DNA of 8,947 nt from Planctomycetaceae bacterium (GCA_027080405.1 JALWSL010000060.1:1-8947); one strand, 5' to 3'. Numbered from the stretch's first letter, positions 1 through 6,472 are shown. Made by a program: numbers and translations. The notes: generated from the sequence alone by a model not told the origin.

Positions 1-20
1 AACCGTATCTATCATGGTCG

Positions 21-53
21 TCGTTCCATTCGCGTCGAAAAATAATGGAATGA
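21..53. repeat. Inverted repeat / stem-loop, 10-bp stem
   Basis: Bases 21-30 (TCGTTCCATT) pair with 44-53 (AATGGAATGA), with one G-T wobble and a 13-nt loop. The inner 7 bp, TTCCATT/AATGGAA, are perfect. No T-run follows the stem on either strand, so it is not a standard intrinsic terminator. It lies about 165 bp before the DUF885 start and could be the end of an upstream transcript or an operator. The structure is seen directly; its function is unknown. Confidence 0.4.
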
Positions 54-196
54 GAGGCAAACGGCTGTCCAACTTCCGTGAGGGATGTTCCTGGCTGCCA
101 CCGGATCGGGATCGGCTTGCTGCCATTCGGCGTAACCCGGCGATGCCCGGTAAACAGATTCAACAAAACGGACTCAACCACTCTTTTTTCTGGGAG

Positions 197-216
197 TCTT
201 TTTCTGAAGGAAAAGG
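197..216 (+). promoter_or_regulatory. Shine-Dalgarno of the DUF885 gene inside a U-rich hairpin
   Basis: The purine-rich ribosome binding site at about 207-218 (AAGGAAAAGGAA) directly precedes the ATG at 219 and decides that start. Bases 198-204 (CTTTTTC) can pair with 209-215 (GGAAAAG), including one G-U wobble, around a TGAA loop. This would place the binding site in a weak, U-rich stem. A second pyrimidine tract at 181-190 could pair with the same purines. A regulatory role is inference. Confidence 0.4.
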
Positions 217-218
217 AA

Positions 219-2000
219 ATGGCGCGAATGCGTTGTCTATTATTGATTGCCCTTGTTCTTTTCACCTGTAGTTGGTCAGCATCGACTGAAGCAGCGGATC
301 AGACTGTTACTGACAGGTTTCACCAGATTCTGGACGAACATTGGGAATGGTACTTACGCTCACAGCCGGTCACGGCGAGTTATCTGGGAGATAAGCGCTA
401 TAACGATCGTTGGCCCGATTTGAGTCCGCAGGCATTTGCCGGCAGGCACGCCTATCGTCAAAAACTGCTGGAACGCCTGGCCGAACTTGATCGCTCGGTT
501 CTCTCGCCGGAAGATCAGATCAATTACCGCCTGTTTGAACGGAAAATTGCGATGGAGGTTGAAGGCTGGCCCTACCGTTGGCGATTTGTCCCATTGACCC
601 AGCGAGGCGGAATTCAAACGGAAAACGAAACGGCAGATGCTCTTTCGTTTCGCCGTGTCAAGGATTTCGAGGACTGGATCGCCAGGCTGCGCTCGTTTGA
701 TGTTTACATGAATCAGACAATCGCGTTGATGCAACAGGGAGTTGATAACAGGATCGTTCATGCCCGTGTTGTGATGAAACGGCTTCCACACCAGATTCGC
801 AGACAGATCGTCGATCGTCCCGAAAAAAGCCTGTTTTATAAACCGTTTCGTGCGATACCCGATTCCATCGATGAAAAAACAGCGGCCCGCTTACAGAACG
901 AAGCCCAGGCAGCCATCCGTGAAGTCGTTGTTCCCTCTTTCAAACGGTTCCAGAAATTCTTCAATGAGGTCTACCTCCCCGCCTGTTTTGAGAAAGTCGG
1001 TTGTTCACAAATTCCAGACGGTCAGAACTTCTATGCGTATCGTGCCCGCTATTATACCACAACCGATCTGACGCCCCGGCAGATTCACGAGATTGGCCTG
1101 TCGGAAGTGAAACGGATACGTGGCGAGATGGAAAAAATCATGCAAGAGGTGCAATTCAAGGGGACTTTTCGTGAATTTCTGGAATACCTGCGCACCGACC
1201 CCCAATTCTATTACAAGAATGAGAACGATCTTTTTCAGGCTGTCCAGGCTGTGTGCAAGCGTATTGATCCACAATTGGTCAAACTGTTCAAGAAGCTGCC
1301 TCGGATGCCTTACGGTGTAGAGCGCATTCCGGCTTCGATCGCCCCGGATACAACCGCTGCCTACTATCGCCAGGCTGCGGCAGATGGATCACGCGCCGGA
1401 ACCTACTTTTTCAACCTTTACAAGCCGCAACAGCGTCCGAAATACACCATTGAGGTTCTTTCGCTGCATGAAGCGGTTCCGGGACATCATCTACAGATAT
1501 CGTTGGCGATGGAACTGGAAGACCTGCCTGCTTTCAGACGCTACGGCGGTTACACGGCATTTGTGGAAGGCTGGGGATTGTATAGCGAATCTCTTGGGGC
1601 AGAGTTGGGCCTGTATCGTGATCCCTATTCCCGATTTGGACAGTTGACCTACGAAATGTGGCGGGCGATACGTCTGGTCGTTGATACGGGGATGCATTCA
1701 CTTGGGTGGTCACGTCAACAGGCGATCGATCTATTCCTGGAGAACACGGCCAAGTCCCGTCTCGATATCGAAAACGAGGTTGATCGCTACATCGCCTGGC
1801 CCGGTCAGGCACTGGCTTACAAGATTGGAGAGTTGAAAATTCAGCAGTTACGCAAGCGGGCAGAAAAGGAACTCGGCAAGCATTTTGACATTCGGGAATT
1901 TCACGCCGCCGTTCTCGATCATGGGGCGGTGACATTGGACGTTCTTGAAGAACAGATCGATGCCTGGATTGAATCCCAAAAAAGAAAAATTTCTTCCTGA
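219..2000 (+). CDS. Secreted DUF885 family protein, putative zinc metallo-hydrolase
   Basis: The product is 593 aa, the usual length for DUF885 proteins, which are widespread, mostly uncharacterised and likely metallopeptidase-like. The strongest motif is HEAVPGHH at residues 417-424, an HExxxGHH pattern expected to bind metal. It is followed by EGWGLYSE at 450-457, the second conserved block, which may supply a further acidic ligand (inference). Residues 1 to about 25 form a signal peptide: a short basic start (MARMR), a leucine-rich core and a small-residue cleavage region near STEA. The product should therefore act outside the cytoplasm. I chose the ATG at 219 because a strong purine-rich ribosome binding site precedes it and the signal peptide starts there. 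The frame stays open back to 78, but that extension would bury the signal peptide. The gene stands alone and converges on a minus-strand gene that ends 36 bp after its stop. Substrate is unknown. Confidence 0.9.
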   Translation: MARMRCLLLIALVLFTCSWSASTEAADQTVTDRFHQILDEHWEWYLRSQPVTASYLGDKRYNDRWPDLSPQAFAGRHAYRQKLLERLAELDRSVLSPEDQINYRLFERKIAMEVEGWPYRWRFVPLTQRGGIQTENETADALSFRRVKDFEDWIARLRSFDVYMNQTIALMQQGVDNRIVHARVVMKRLPHQIRRQIVDRPEKSLFYKPFRAIPDSIDEKTAARLQNEAQAAIREVVVPSFKRFQKFFNEVYLPACFEKVGCSQIPDGQNFYAYRARYYTTTDLTPRQIHEIGLSEVKRIRGEMEKIMQEVQFKGTFREFLEYLRTDPQFYYKNENDLFQAVQAVCKRIDPQLVKLFKKLPRMPYGVERIPASIAPDTTAAYYRQAAADGSRAGTYFFNLYKPQQRPKYTIEVLSLHEAVPGHHLQISLAMELEDLPAFRRYGGYTAFVEGWGLYSESLGAELGLYRDPYSRFGQLTYEMWRAIRLVVDTGMHSLGWSRQQAIDLFLENTAKSRLDIENEVDRYIAWPGQALAYKIGELKIQQLRKRAEKELGKHFDIREFHAAVLDHGAVTLDVLEEQIDAWIESQKRKISS

Positions 2001-2002
2001 AA

Positions 2003-2032
2003 TCGGTCAGCAACCTGTCGGCCAGCAACCTG
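2003..2032. repeat. 15-bp imperfect tandem duplication in the convergent gap
   Basis: Two adjacent 15-bp copies (2003-2017 and 2018-2032) differ at one base, TCGGT versus TCGGC, followed by CAGCAACCTG in both. The duplication fills most of the 36-bp gap between the DUF885 stop and the stop of the opposing membrane-protein gene. No clear intrinsic terminator is present in this gap. Confidence 0.7.
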
Positions 2033-2036
2033 CTTC

Positions 2037-2531
2037 TCAGGCGCGATTCGCGAGTATTTGGTCGATCTCTCTGCGTATGGAATCCGTTGCCGGGTAATCG
2101 ATGTATTTGAATTTGGGAAGCGGGGCTGGAGTGATGAACCAATCACCTTTCCTGTCTCTGGAGACGGGAAATATCCGCGTTGAATTTTCTTCCCAATGAA
2201 TCCCGGCTGGTTGCAGAGTTATTTTCTTATGCAAGACTGAAGGGAGGCTCTGCTTGCCATCCGTCCGCTGGATCGCCAGTATTTCGACAATCCCTTTTTG
2301 CGGGTCGATGATCCGCGCGGTAAGGATGTATTGGGAGTTGAGAATTTGTGCCCGGTTTACAGTAACCGGGTTAGCCGTCCAGATATCCAGAACGGCCAGA
2401 AAACCAAGCCAGATAATTGCCAGAATGAAAGCGGGAGCCAAAACACAGCGCGAACCCGTCTCGGCTGGATTCCTGGCAGCTGGATTCCCGGCAACGGTCG
2501 AATTTTCAGCAACAGTGGAGTCGGCGGGCAT
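2037..2531 (-). CDS. Hypothetical single-pass membrane protein
   Basis: The product is 164 aa and I do not recognise a named family. Residues 1-28 are polar and repetitive: STVAEN/STVAGN is followed by the paired units NPAAR/NPAE. Residues about 29-51 form one strong hydrophobic helix (CVLAPAFILAIIWLGFLAVL). The remaining 110 residues are soluble, with alternating short hydrophobic strands in the middle part and a basic-aromatic tail. The ATG at 2531 is supported by an AGGGAAG ribosome binding site 6 nt upstream. The gene starts 59 bp after the end of the Minf_1886-like gene in the same direction, so the two may be cotranscribed. A planctomycete-restricted family is likely (inference). The soluble part probably faces the periplasm, but the topology cannot be fixed from sequence alone. 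Confidence 0.7.
   Translation of the reverse strand: MPADSTVAENSTVAGNPAARNPAETGSRCVLAPAFILAIIWLGFLAVLDIWTANPVTVNRAQILNSQYILTARIIDPQKGIVEILAIQRTDGKQSLPSVLHKKITLQPAGIHWEENSTRIFPVSRDRKGDWFITPAPLPKFKYIDYPATDSIRREIDQILANRA
2464..2493. repeat. 15-bp tandem duplication within a coding region
   Basis: Two adjacent copies (2464-2478 and 2479-2493) of GCTGGATTCCTGGCA differ by a single T/C change. On the minus strand they encode the repeated NPAAR/NPAE part of the membrane protein's N-terminus. The adjoining STVAEN/STVAGN codons form a further 18-bp degenerate duplication. The whole polar tail therefore looks built by local duplication. Confidence 0.75.
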
Positions 2532-2590
2532 GCGGAACTTCCCTGAAAATAGCGACGAGGTGTTGCATGAGCGCCAAAGACCGATCCGTT

Positions 2591-2995
2591 TCAGCGGGTT
2601 TTGAAGGCTTCGGTGACATCAATTTCGTAATCGTCATCGAATGCTTTTTTGAAATCGTAGACATCGACAAAATCACAAAGCTGATCCCGTTCGGTTTTCC
2701 GCATCTCTCCCTTTTCGATCAAATCGAAAACGATGCGTCCGAAATCTTCGGTTTTCTCGACTCCCCAATGTCGAAAGACGGTTTGAGTGAGTAGCCCGTA
2801 CCGTTCGAGTGCAAGCCGCCGAATTCCATCGAGCAACTCTGCACCGGTGATGTGAGCCGAGTCTTCATCGCCCCCCTCAGACAGCATGCCACGGTTCAAG
2901 GTCTCCTGCGTAAACCGCAATGCCTCGAAAAGAAACTCGTACGCATTCCGATGATATTGCTTCTTCTTGTGGAGAACATTACCCGATACAGTCAT
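2591..2995 (-). CDS. Minf_1886 family protein (Planctomycetes/Verrucomicrobia conserved hypothetical)
   Basis: The product is a small soluble protein of 134 aa. From memory it matches the Minf_1886 family (TIGR04138). Diagnostic stretches are [17 protein letters not shown] near residues 14-30, [20 protein letters not shown] near the middle, and [20 protein letters not shown] followed by an acidic DFVDVYDF tail. No biochemical function is known for the family, and I see no signal peptide, membrane segment or obvious catalytic motif. The frame is open upstream to an ATG at 3118, but the 41 extra residues do not resemble the family's N-terminus. The ATG at 2995 is preceded by GAGG with 8-nt spacing, so I start there; an ATG at 3058 with AGGA upstream is the alternative. 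The gene is followed after 59 bp by the membrane protein gene, probably in the same transcript. Confidence 0.8.
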   Translation of the reverse strand: MTVSGNVLHKKKQYHRNAYEFLFEALRFTQETLNRGMLSEGGDEDSAHITGAELLDGIRRLALERYGLLTQTVFRHWGVEKTEDFGRIVFDLIEKGEMRKTERDQLCDFVDVYDFKKAFDDDYEIDVTEAFKTR

Positions 2996-3292
2996 CTGTT
3001 GTGCCTCGTTCCAATTGACATGCAGACCCAAACGGGAGAACACCCCCGTTCGCACCATTATAGGTTCCTGGAGCTCTCCGGGAAAGAGAAGAACTCCGCT
3101 TTCCCTCCATTGTGCCAATCCGGCAGAGCATTTACCAGAGGCTAAAGCTCATCTCCCGTTCGCATGGGGCAATTTTTATGTCTTTGAAATGTTGACAGAA
3201 TCAACGGTTTACCTCGATTTTCGAGACGATCCGGCTTCGGGAGATCAGCACCACGGAACGGTATACAGATTGCAGGGAAATCTGCTTCTGTG
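2996..3292. other. Intergenic region upstream of the Minf_1886-like gene
   Basis: This 297-bp stretch holds no recognisable gene, although minus-strand frames run through parts of it. It contains a 6-bp inverted repeat, AACGGG (3031-3036) and CCCGTT (3045-3050), and two copies of CCCGTTCGCA (3045-3054 and 3155-3164). A weak promoter candidate lies at 3175-3204. There is no clear terminator for the TIGR03009-like gene that ends at 3293. Confidence 0.5.
3175..3204 (-). promoter_or_regulatory. Candidate promoter for the Minf_1886/membrane-protein pair
   Basis: Reading the minus strand, TTGATT (3204-3199) lies 18 nt before CATAAA (3180-3175). Each hexamer matches the sigma-70 consensus at 4 of 6 positions. 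The -35 box overlaps a small inverted repeat, GTTGA/TCAAC (3191-3205). Initiation here would give a leader of about 170 nt. Planctomycete promoters are poorly defined, so this is a weak call. Confidence 0.25.
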
Positions 3293-4204
3293 CTATTTTT
3301 TTCTGAGCTGTTTGTCAACACCTTCCCTGGTAGCGGCGACGAGTTCCTTGTAGCCGCGCAGTGAAGGAGCGAACGGATTGCTTCCCCAGATGTAACCGAC
3401 GAGCCGTTTTTTGGCATTTCGTTTCACGTCATAAAAGACGTAGACCGTTTCGGAGTTCCCGCCGGGATGTTTCAGGCGAATCGCTTTCGGAAGGTAGTCT
3501 TTGGAATTGAGCATCACTTCCGCTTCGTGCCAATTGGCAGCGTCCTGTTTCCAGAGCGGCTTCACTTTCAGGTGGATAACCCCTGCCTGGTAGTCGTGCT
3601 GACCGCCCTGTTCTTTTTTGAACAGCATGATGTTGTATCGCATCATCATTTTTTCCATCGACAGTCCGAATAGAAACGGCAATGGGCCATCGACGATATT
3701 CCGTCCACGGTTTTTCACGGGGATCGGTATCCGTTGAAATTCCTTTCGTTCTTCATCGATCACAAAAACCTGGGTGCCGTCACAAATCCAGCGTTCCGGG
3801 CTATCCTTTTTGACCGTGTACTTGATCCCGTTACGTTCAATGATCTGCCCTTCTTTAATTCCCTTGGGAGTATTCAGATCGATCCGCCCTTTATCCGGGG
3901 CTTCGTAATAAAATTCGCCTTGGGCAATTTTCTGCACCTTGAAGACCTTGTCGAAAATATATCGGTAATGTTTTCCCTCCATTTTTTTTGTGTATTCGCC
4001 CGCTTTTTCCCAGTTTTTCAAAATATGCTTCAACTCGGGATCGAGTGCCACCGGCATGTTTTTATCAACAGGGCGTTGAATCCGTTGCTGGGGATTGGCC
4101 TGTGGTTGCTGAGCATTCACCGAAGTGACAACTGCAAACATCGCGATTCCGAAAAAAAGAATCGCAATCACCATATCGTGGAGGGACAATCGGGAAAAAC
4201 GCAT
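3293..4204 (-). CDS. TIGR03009-like secreted protein, LolA-like fold suspected
   Basis: The product is 303 aa. Residues about 9-31 form a signal peptide, a hydrophobic run ending SVNA before a Gln/Pro-rich stretch. The mature part matches my memory of the planctomycete TIGR03009 domain: repeated basic/aromatic strands (YRYIFDKVFKVQKIAQGEFY), a block around ERWICDGTQVFVIDEERKEF, then PLPFLFGLSMEKMMMRYNI, and a late PKAIRLKHPGGN strand. The pattern of strands that track substrate loss resembles LolA/LolB lipoprotein carriers, so a periplasmic lipid- or lipoprotein-binding role is possible, but this is inference. The ATG at 4204 has AAGGA 9-10 nt upstream within a hairpin (see 4208-4223). The gene lies 162 bp downstream of glmU and 297 bp upstream of the next minus-strand start. 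It shares the strand and envelope theme with the outer-membrane protein gene further upstream. Confidence 0.8.
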   Translation of the reverse strand: MRFSRLSLHDMVIAILFFGIAMFAVVTSVNAQQPQANPQQRIQRPVDKNMPVALDPELKHILKNWEKAGEYTKKMEGKHYRYIFDKVFKVQKIAQGEFYYEAPDKGRIDLNTPKGIKEGQIIERNGIKYTVKKDSPERWICDGTQVFVIDEERKEFQRIPIPVKNRGRNIVDGPLPFLFGLSMEKMMMRYNIMLFKKEQGGQHDYQAGVIHLKVKPLWKQDAANWHEAEVMLNSKDYLPKAIRLKHPGGNSETVYVFYDVKRNAKKRLVGYIWGSNPFAPSLRGYKELVAATREGVDKQLRKK

Positions 4205-4207
4205 AGG

Positions 4208-4223
4208 ACGACATCCTTGTCGT
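4208..4223 (-). promoter_or_regulatory. Shine-Dalgarno displayed in a hairpin loop
   Basis: In the minus-strand transcript, ACGACA (4223-4218) and TGTCGT (4213-4208) form a perfect 6-bp stem. Its 4-nt loop is AGGA (4217-4214), the core of the ribosome binding site for the TIGR03009-like gene. The stem ends 3 nt before the ATG at 4204. One G-U pair (4224/4207) could extend it. The structure is read directly from sequence; regulation is inference. Confidence 0.5.
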
Positions 4224-4355
4224 TGAGGTCATTGAAGGTCGGTTGATTCAGTCGGGTTCACTCAGCCGCTGGTTTTCTGTCATCGCCGGGATGAAAGCGG
4301 AACTGTATCAGGATTTCGGATTGATGCAAAGATGAGATTTCGGGGTTTCGGGTGA

Positions 4356-4372
4356 TCGTGAATGTTTCACGA
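4356..4372. repeat. 7-bp inverted repeat overlapping the glmU stop codon
   Basis: TCGTGAA (4356-4362) and TTCACGA (4366-4372) are perfect inverted arms with a 3-nt spacer. The glmU TGA stop (4369-4367) lies inside one arm. No T-run follows on the minus strand, so this is at most a weak 3'-end hairpin. Confidence 0.35.
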
Positions 4373-5125
4373 ATTCGCCAGGAGTCGTTCTTTCATCACC
4401 TTTTCTACTTCGGCCAGTTGCTCCTGGGTATTCACTCCCATTGCTTCCTGAATGTTTAGCCGCTCGGCTGCCAGAACTTTTTTTCCCTGGCCGAGCAGAA
4501 TTTCTGCACAGTCGGTCAGATAATATTCCGCTTGGGCATTTTCTGGACGCAGTTCCTTTAACGCCGCAAATAAATCGGGGCCGTTGAACGCGAAGCAGCC
4601 GGTGTTGATTTCCTGAATGGCCAGTTCTGTTTCGCTGGCATCTTTCTGTTCCACGATTTTCAGAAATTTTCCGTTTTCATCACGGACAATGCGTCCCAAA
4701 CCGGCGTTGTTTTCGGTGACGGCTGTTCCGACAACGCAAGCCGCTCCGTTTTCTTTTTGATCTTCCAGCAAGTCCCGCAAAGACTCTGCCTGTAACAACG
4801 GTGTGTCTCCAGCCAGAACGAGAATCGGCCCGGTATGCTCTCTCAACAGTTCTTCAGCCATCATCACGGCATGGCCGGTTCCTTTCTGTTCGCTTTGCAG
4901 GGCGAATTCAACATCTTCATGATGCTCCAATGCCGCTTGCACCTGTTCTGCCTTGTGACCGATGATCAGGACGCATTGGGTTACTCCCGCCTTGCGTGCC
5001 GCATCGATAACGTGTTCGACCATCGGCTTGCCACAAACCTGATGCAAAACTTTGGGCGTTTCCGATTTCATCCGGGTGCTTTTTCCGGCAGCTAAAATCA
5101 CGGCAACTGGAGCGGTGTTAGACAT
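4367..5125 (-). CDS. glmU: Single-domain N-acetylglucosamine-1-phosphate uridylyltransferase (GlmU N-terminal half)
   Basis: The enzyme should convert GlcNAc-1-phosphate and UTP to UDP-GlcNAc and pyrophosphate in the cytoplasm, feeding peptidoglycan and lipopolysaccharide synthesis. The full set of pyrophosphorylase motifs is visible. LAAGKSTRM lies at residues 11-19 with the conserved PKVLH lysine at 25. EQKGTGHAV spans 79-87 and the metal-binding GDTPLL starts at 106 with Asp107. GRIV starts at 144, VEQKDA at 158-163, EINTG at 172-176, AEYYLTD at 199-205, and GVN ends at 232 with the expected second metal ligand. The protein stops at 252 aa, whereas bifunctional GlmU is about 450 aa. The left-handed beta-helix acetyltransferase domain is absent and is not encoded in the 162 bp downstream. 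I see no strong ribosome binding site before the ATG at 5125. Neighbours are envelope proteins, which fits, though gaps of over 160 bp on both sides argue for separate expression. Confidence 0.92.
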   Translation of the reverse strand: MSNTAPVAVILAAGKSTRMKSETPKVLHQVCGKPMVEHVIDAARKAGVTQCVLIIGHKAEQVQAALEHHEDVEFALQSEQKGTGHAVMMAEELLREHTGPILVLAGDTPLLQAESLRDLLEDQKENGAACVVGTAVTENNAGLGRIVRDENGKFLKIVEQKDASETELAIQEINTGCFAFNGPDLFAALKELRPENAQAEYYLTDCAEILLGQGKKVLAAERLNIQEAMGVNTQEQLAEVEKVMKERLLANS

Positions 5126-5238
5126 AGAGCAGAATCTTTGTGGGTAGGTGAACCAAAAAGTTTTTCTGGCTTGGGCAAAATCATCTCATCAGAGAGGCGG
5201 TACAACGCGAGCACCGTCAGAAGACTGAACGTTTCGAT

Positions 5239-5273
5239 TTCGATCCGCAAGCTCGCTTGATTTGGCAGGATCG
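5239..5273. repeat. Nested inverted repeat between the barrel gene and glmU
   Basis: TCGATCC (5239-5245) and GGATCGA (5267-5273) are perfect 7-bp inverted arms. Inside them lies CAAG (5247-5250) with CTTG (5255-5258). It begins about 20 bp after the barrel gene's stop in the direction of transcription. It may be a 3'-end hairpin for that gene, but no T-run follows it on the minus strand. Confidence 0.4.
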
Positions 5274-5292
5274 ATGTAACGGTCTAACGCTG

Positions 5293-6471
5293 TTAATACT
5301 GGAACCCGGCACGGATCATGAAGGCATCACCGGGCGAGAGATCGGAGGTTGGGCCGAAATCAACATTCAGACTTCGTTCGAACGCGTAACCAAAATCGAG
5401 GTACGATTCCCAATAACCACTTTCCCAACGGGCTCCCGCGAACGCCCGCCATTCTTTTAACTGAATCTGTCCGCTGGCAGGCAGTTCACCCGATTGCCAG
5501 GATTGGACATCATACTCGGCTCCCGCGTAAAGCCACATGGGAATTCCCCACGGTGTGCCAACAAACAGATCGGCACGCGGTTTCGGGAAGACGGCCCGGA
5601 TTTCCCAGAATTCATTGGGCGTCCAGACCAGACCGGCGTTCGGCAAAACGAAATCGTCCGCCCGATCCCAGTAGGAGACCCCCAACACCCACAGAAAGCG
5701 GGGATCAACACGGTAGAACATGGTCATGTCTGCATCGAAATTCCATCCACCGGCGTTCAAGTCGGATTGAAAATCGGTCGCAATGGCGGGAGTGAAGCCC
5801 AATCGCCAAGTGAACGGCCCCTGCTGAGGCGAGGTCGTTTCAAACCGATACGCGAAGCGATAATAGTTATCTGCAAGACCAATAAACGAGGGCTGCTGAA
5901 AGTTGAAGTTGGTAAAATTGAATTCCGGCGACAGTTTCCATGTCCAACCTCGCAGTCCTTGTGTGACGTAATCCATTTTCCAATCAACTTCAAACATGGA
6001 AACCGATCCCCCCGGCCCCATGCTTGCATCGGAGATGAACACGGTATCCCAGTGAGTCGTCCACCCGAATCGGACGGGCTGTGGTCCGACAACACCAAAG
6101 CCGTAGGGGTTTCCCAATGGTTCGGCTGCGTAAGGGGAAGAAGTGAATGGATCATACCCTAACGGAGCAGGCCCGCCGTAGGGGGGTGCGGCCCCTCCTC
6201 CATAAACAGGGGCTGAAGGTGGTACTGTGGCGTTCGGGTCGTAAAAACCGGGCTGACCTTCTCCCTGGAATGTCTGTGGGCTTTGCCCTCGAATGACCGC
6301 TTCAAATTCAGAATGCAGCCGAAAATACGGTTGTTCCGAACGCTCGGGGTTCCGGAACTGCCATGTGTGGTTCGGGTTTGTTCGGCCCGGCAGAGTCAAC
6401 CATTGCGACGAATGGGCAACCGCTGGGACGAGTAGTTGTAACATACAGGCTGAGAAGATGATACGCTTCAC
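5293..6471 (-). CDS. Secreted beta-barrel-like outer-membrane protein, possibly DUF6268-like
   Basis: The product is 392 aa. Residues 1 to about 20 form a signal peptide (MKRII, a hydrophobic core, then VPAVA). Residues 72-131 are a Pro/Gly/Tyr/Ala-rich low-complexity linker. From about 133 to the end, aromatic-rich alternating segments repeat, for example YYRFAYRFE, FTWRLGFTPAI, RFLWVLGVSYWD, FWEIRAVFP and WRAFAGARWES, and the protein ends in RAGFQY. Alternating amphipathic strands and a terminal aromatic residue are typical of outer-membrane beta barrels. A DUF6268-type family is my best guess, with low certainty. The start is a GTG at 6471, supported by a very strong ribosome binding site (GGGGAGGA, about 6 nt upstream). 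No other start in this frame fits the signal peptide as well. The gene is divergent from the DUF1501 gene, and glmU lies 167 bp downstream. Its leader can fold over the ribosome binding site (see 6473-6530). Substrate or pore function is unknown. Confidence 0.8.
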   Translation of the reverse strand: MKRIIFSACMLQLLVPAVAHSSQWLTLPGRTNPNHTWQFRNPERSEQPYFRLHSEFEAVIRGQSPQTFQGEGQPGFYDPNATVPPSAPVYGGGAAPPYGGPAPLGYDPFTSSPYAAEPLGNPYGFGVVGPQPVRFGWTTHWDTVFISDASMGPGGSVSMFEVDWKMDYVTQGLRGWTWKLSPEFNFTNFNFQQPSFIGLADNYYRFAYRFETTSPQQGPFTWRLGFTPAIATDFQSDLNAGGWNFDADMTMFYRVDPRFLWVLGVSYWDRADDFVLPNAGLVWTPNEFWEIRAVFPKPRADLFVGTPWGIPMWLYAGAEYDVQSWQSGELPASGQIQLKEWRAFAGARWESGYWESYLDFGYAFERSLNVDFGPTSDLSPGDAFMIRAGFQY

Positions 6472-6472
6472 G

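Larger units (their letters stand above)
1..218. other. Gene-free leader upstream of the DUF885 gene
   Basis: I see no gene here that resembles anything known. Open frames start at 14 and 78, but their translation before position 219 has no signal peptide or family similarity, and the frame from 78 is only an upstream extension of the DUF885 frame. The stretch holds an imperfect 10-bp stem-loop at 21-53 and, near its 3' end, two pyrimidine tracts (181-190 and 198-204) just before the ribosome binding site. No convincing sigma-70-type promoter was found by eye. Confidence 0.5.

Noticed and set aside
14..271. An 85-codon open frame overlapping the start of the DUF885 gene
   Set aside because: It has no recognisable features and overlaps the signal peptide of a well-supported gene in another frame.
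1534..2142. A 202-codon minus-strand open frame antisense to the DUF885 gene
   Set aside because: Its translation is rich in Arg, Pro and Ser, matches no family, and lies opposite the conserved metal-binding part of a clear gene, so it is a codon-bias shadow.
2996..3118. A 41-residue N-terminal extension of the Minf_1886-like protein
   Set aside because: The extension does not resemble the family, and a good ribosome binding site (GAGG, 8-nt spacing) precedes the ATG at 2995.
5153..5169. CCAAAAAGTTTTTCTGG as a terminator hairpin upstream of glmU
   Set aside because: The stem is mostly A-T with a mismatch or wobble and has no separate T-run, and it lies too close to the glmU start to end the preceding gene convincingly.
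5494..6162. A 222-codon plus-strand open frame antisense to the barrel gene
   Set aside because: It has no ribosome binding site or family similarity, and the opposing frame has a signal peptide and barrel-like strands.
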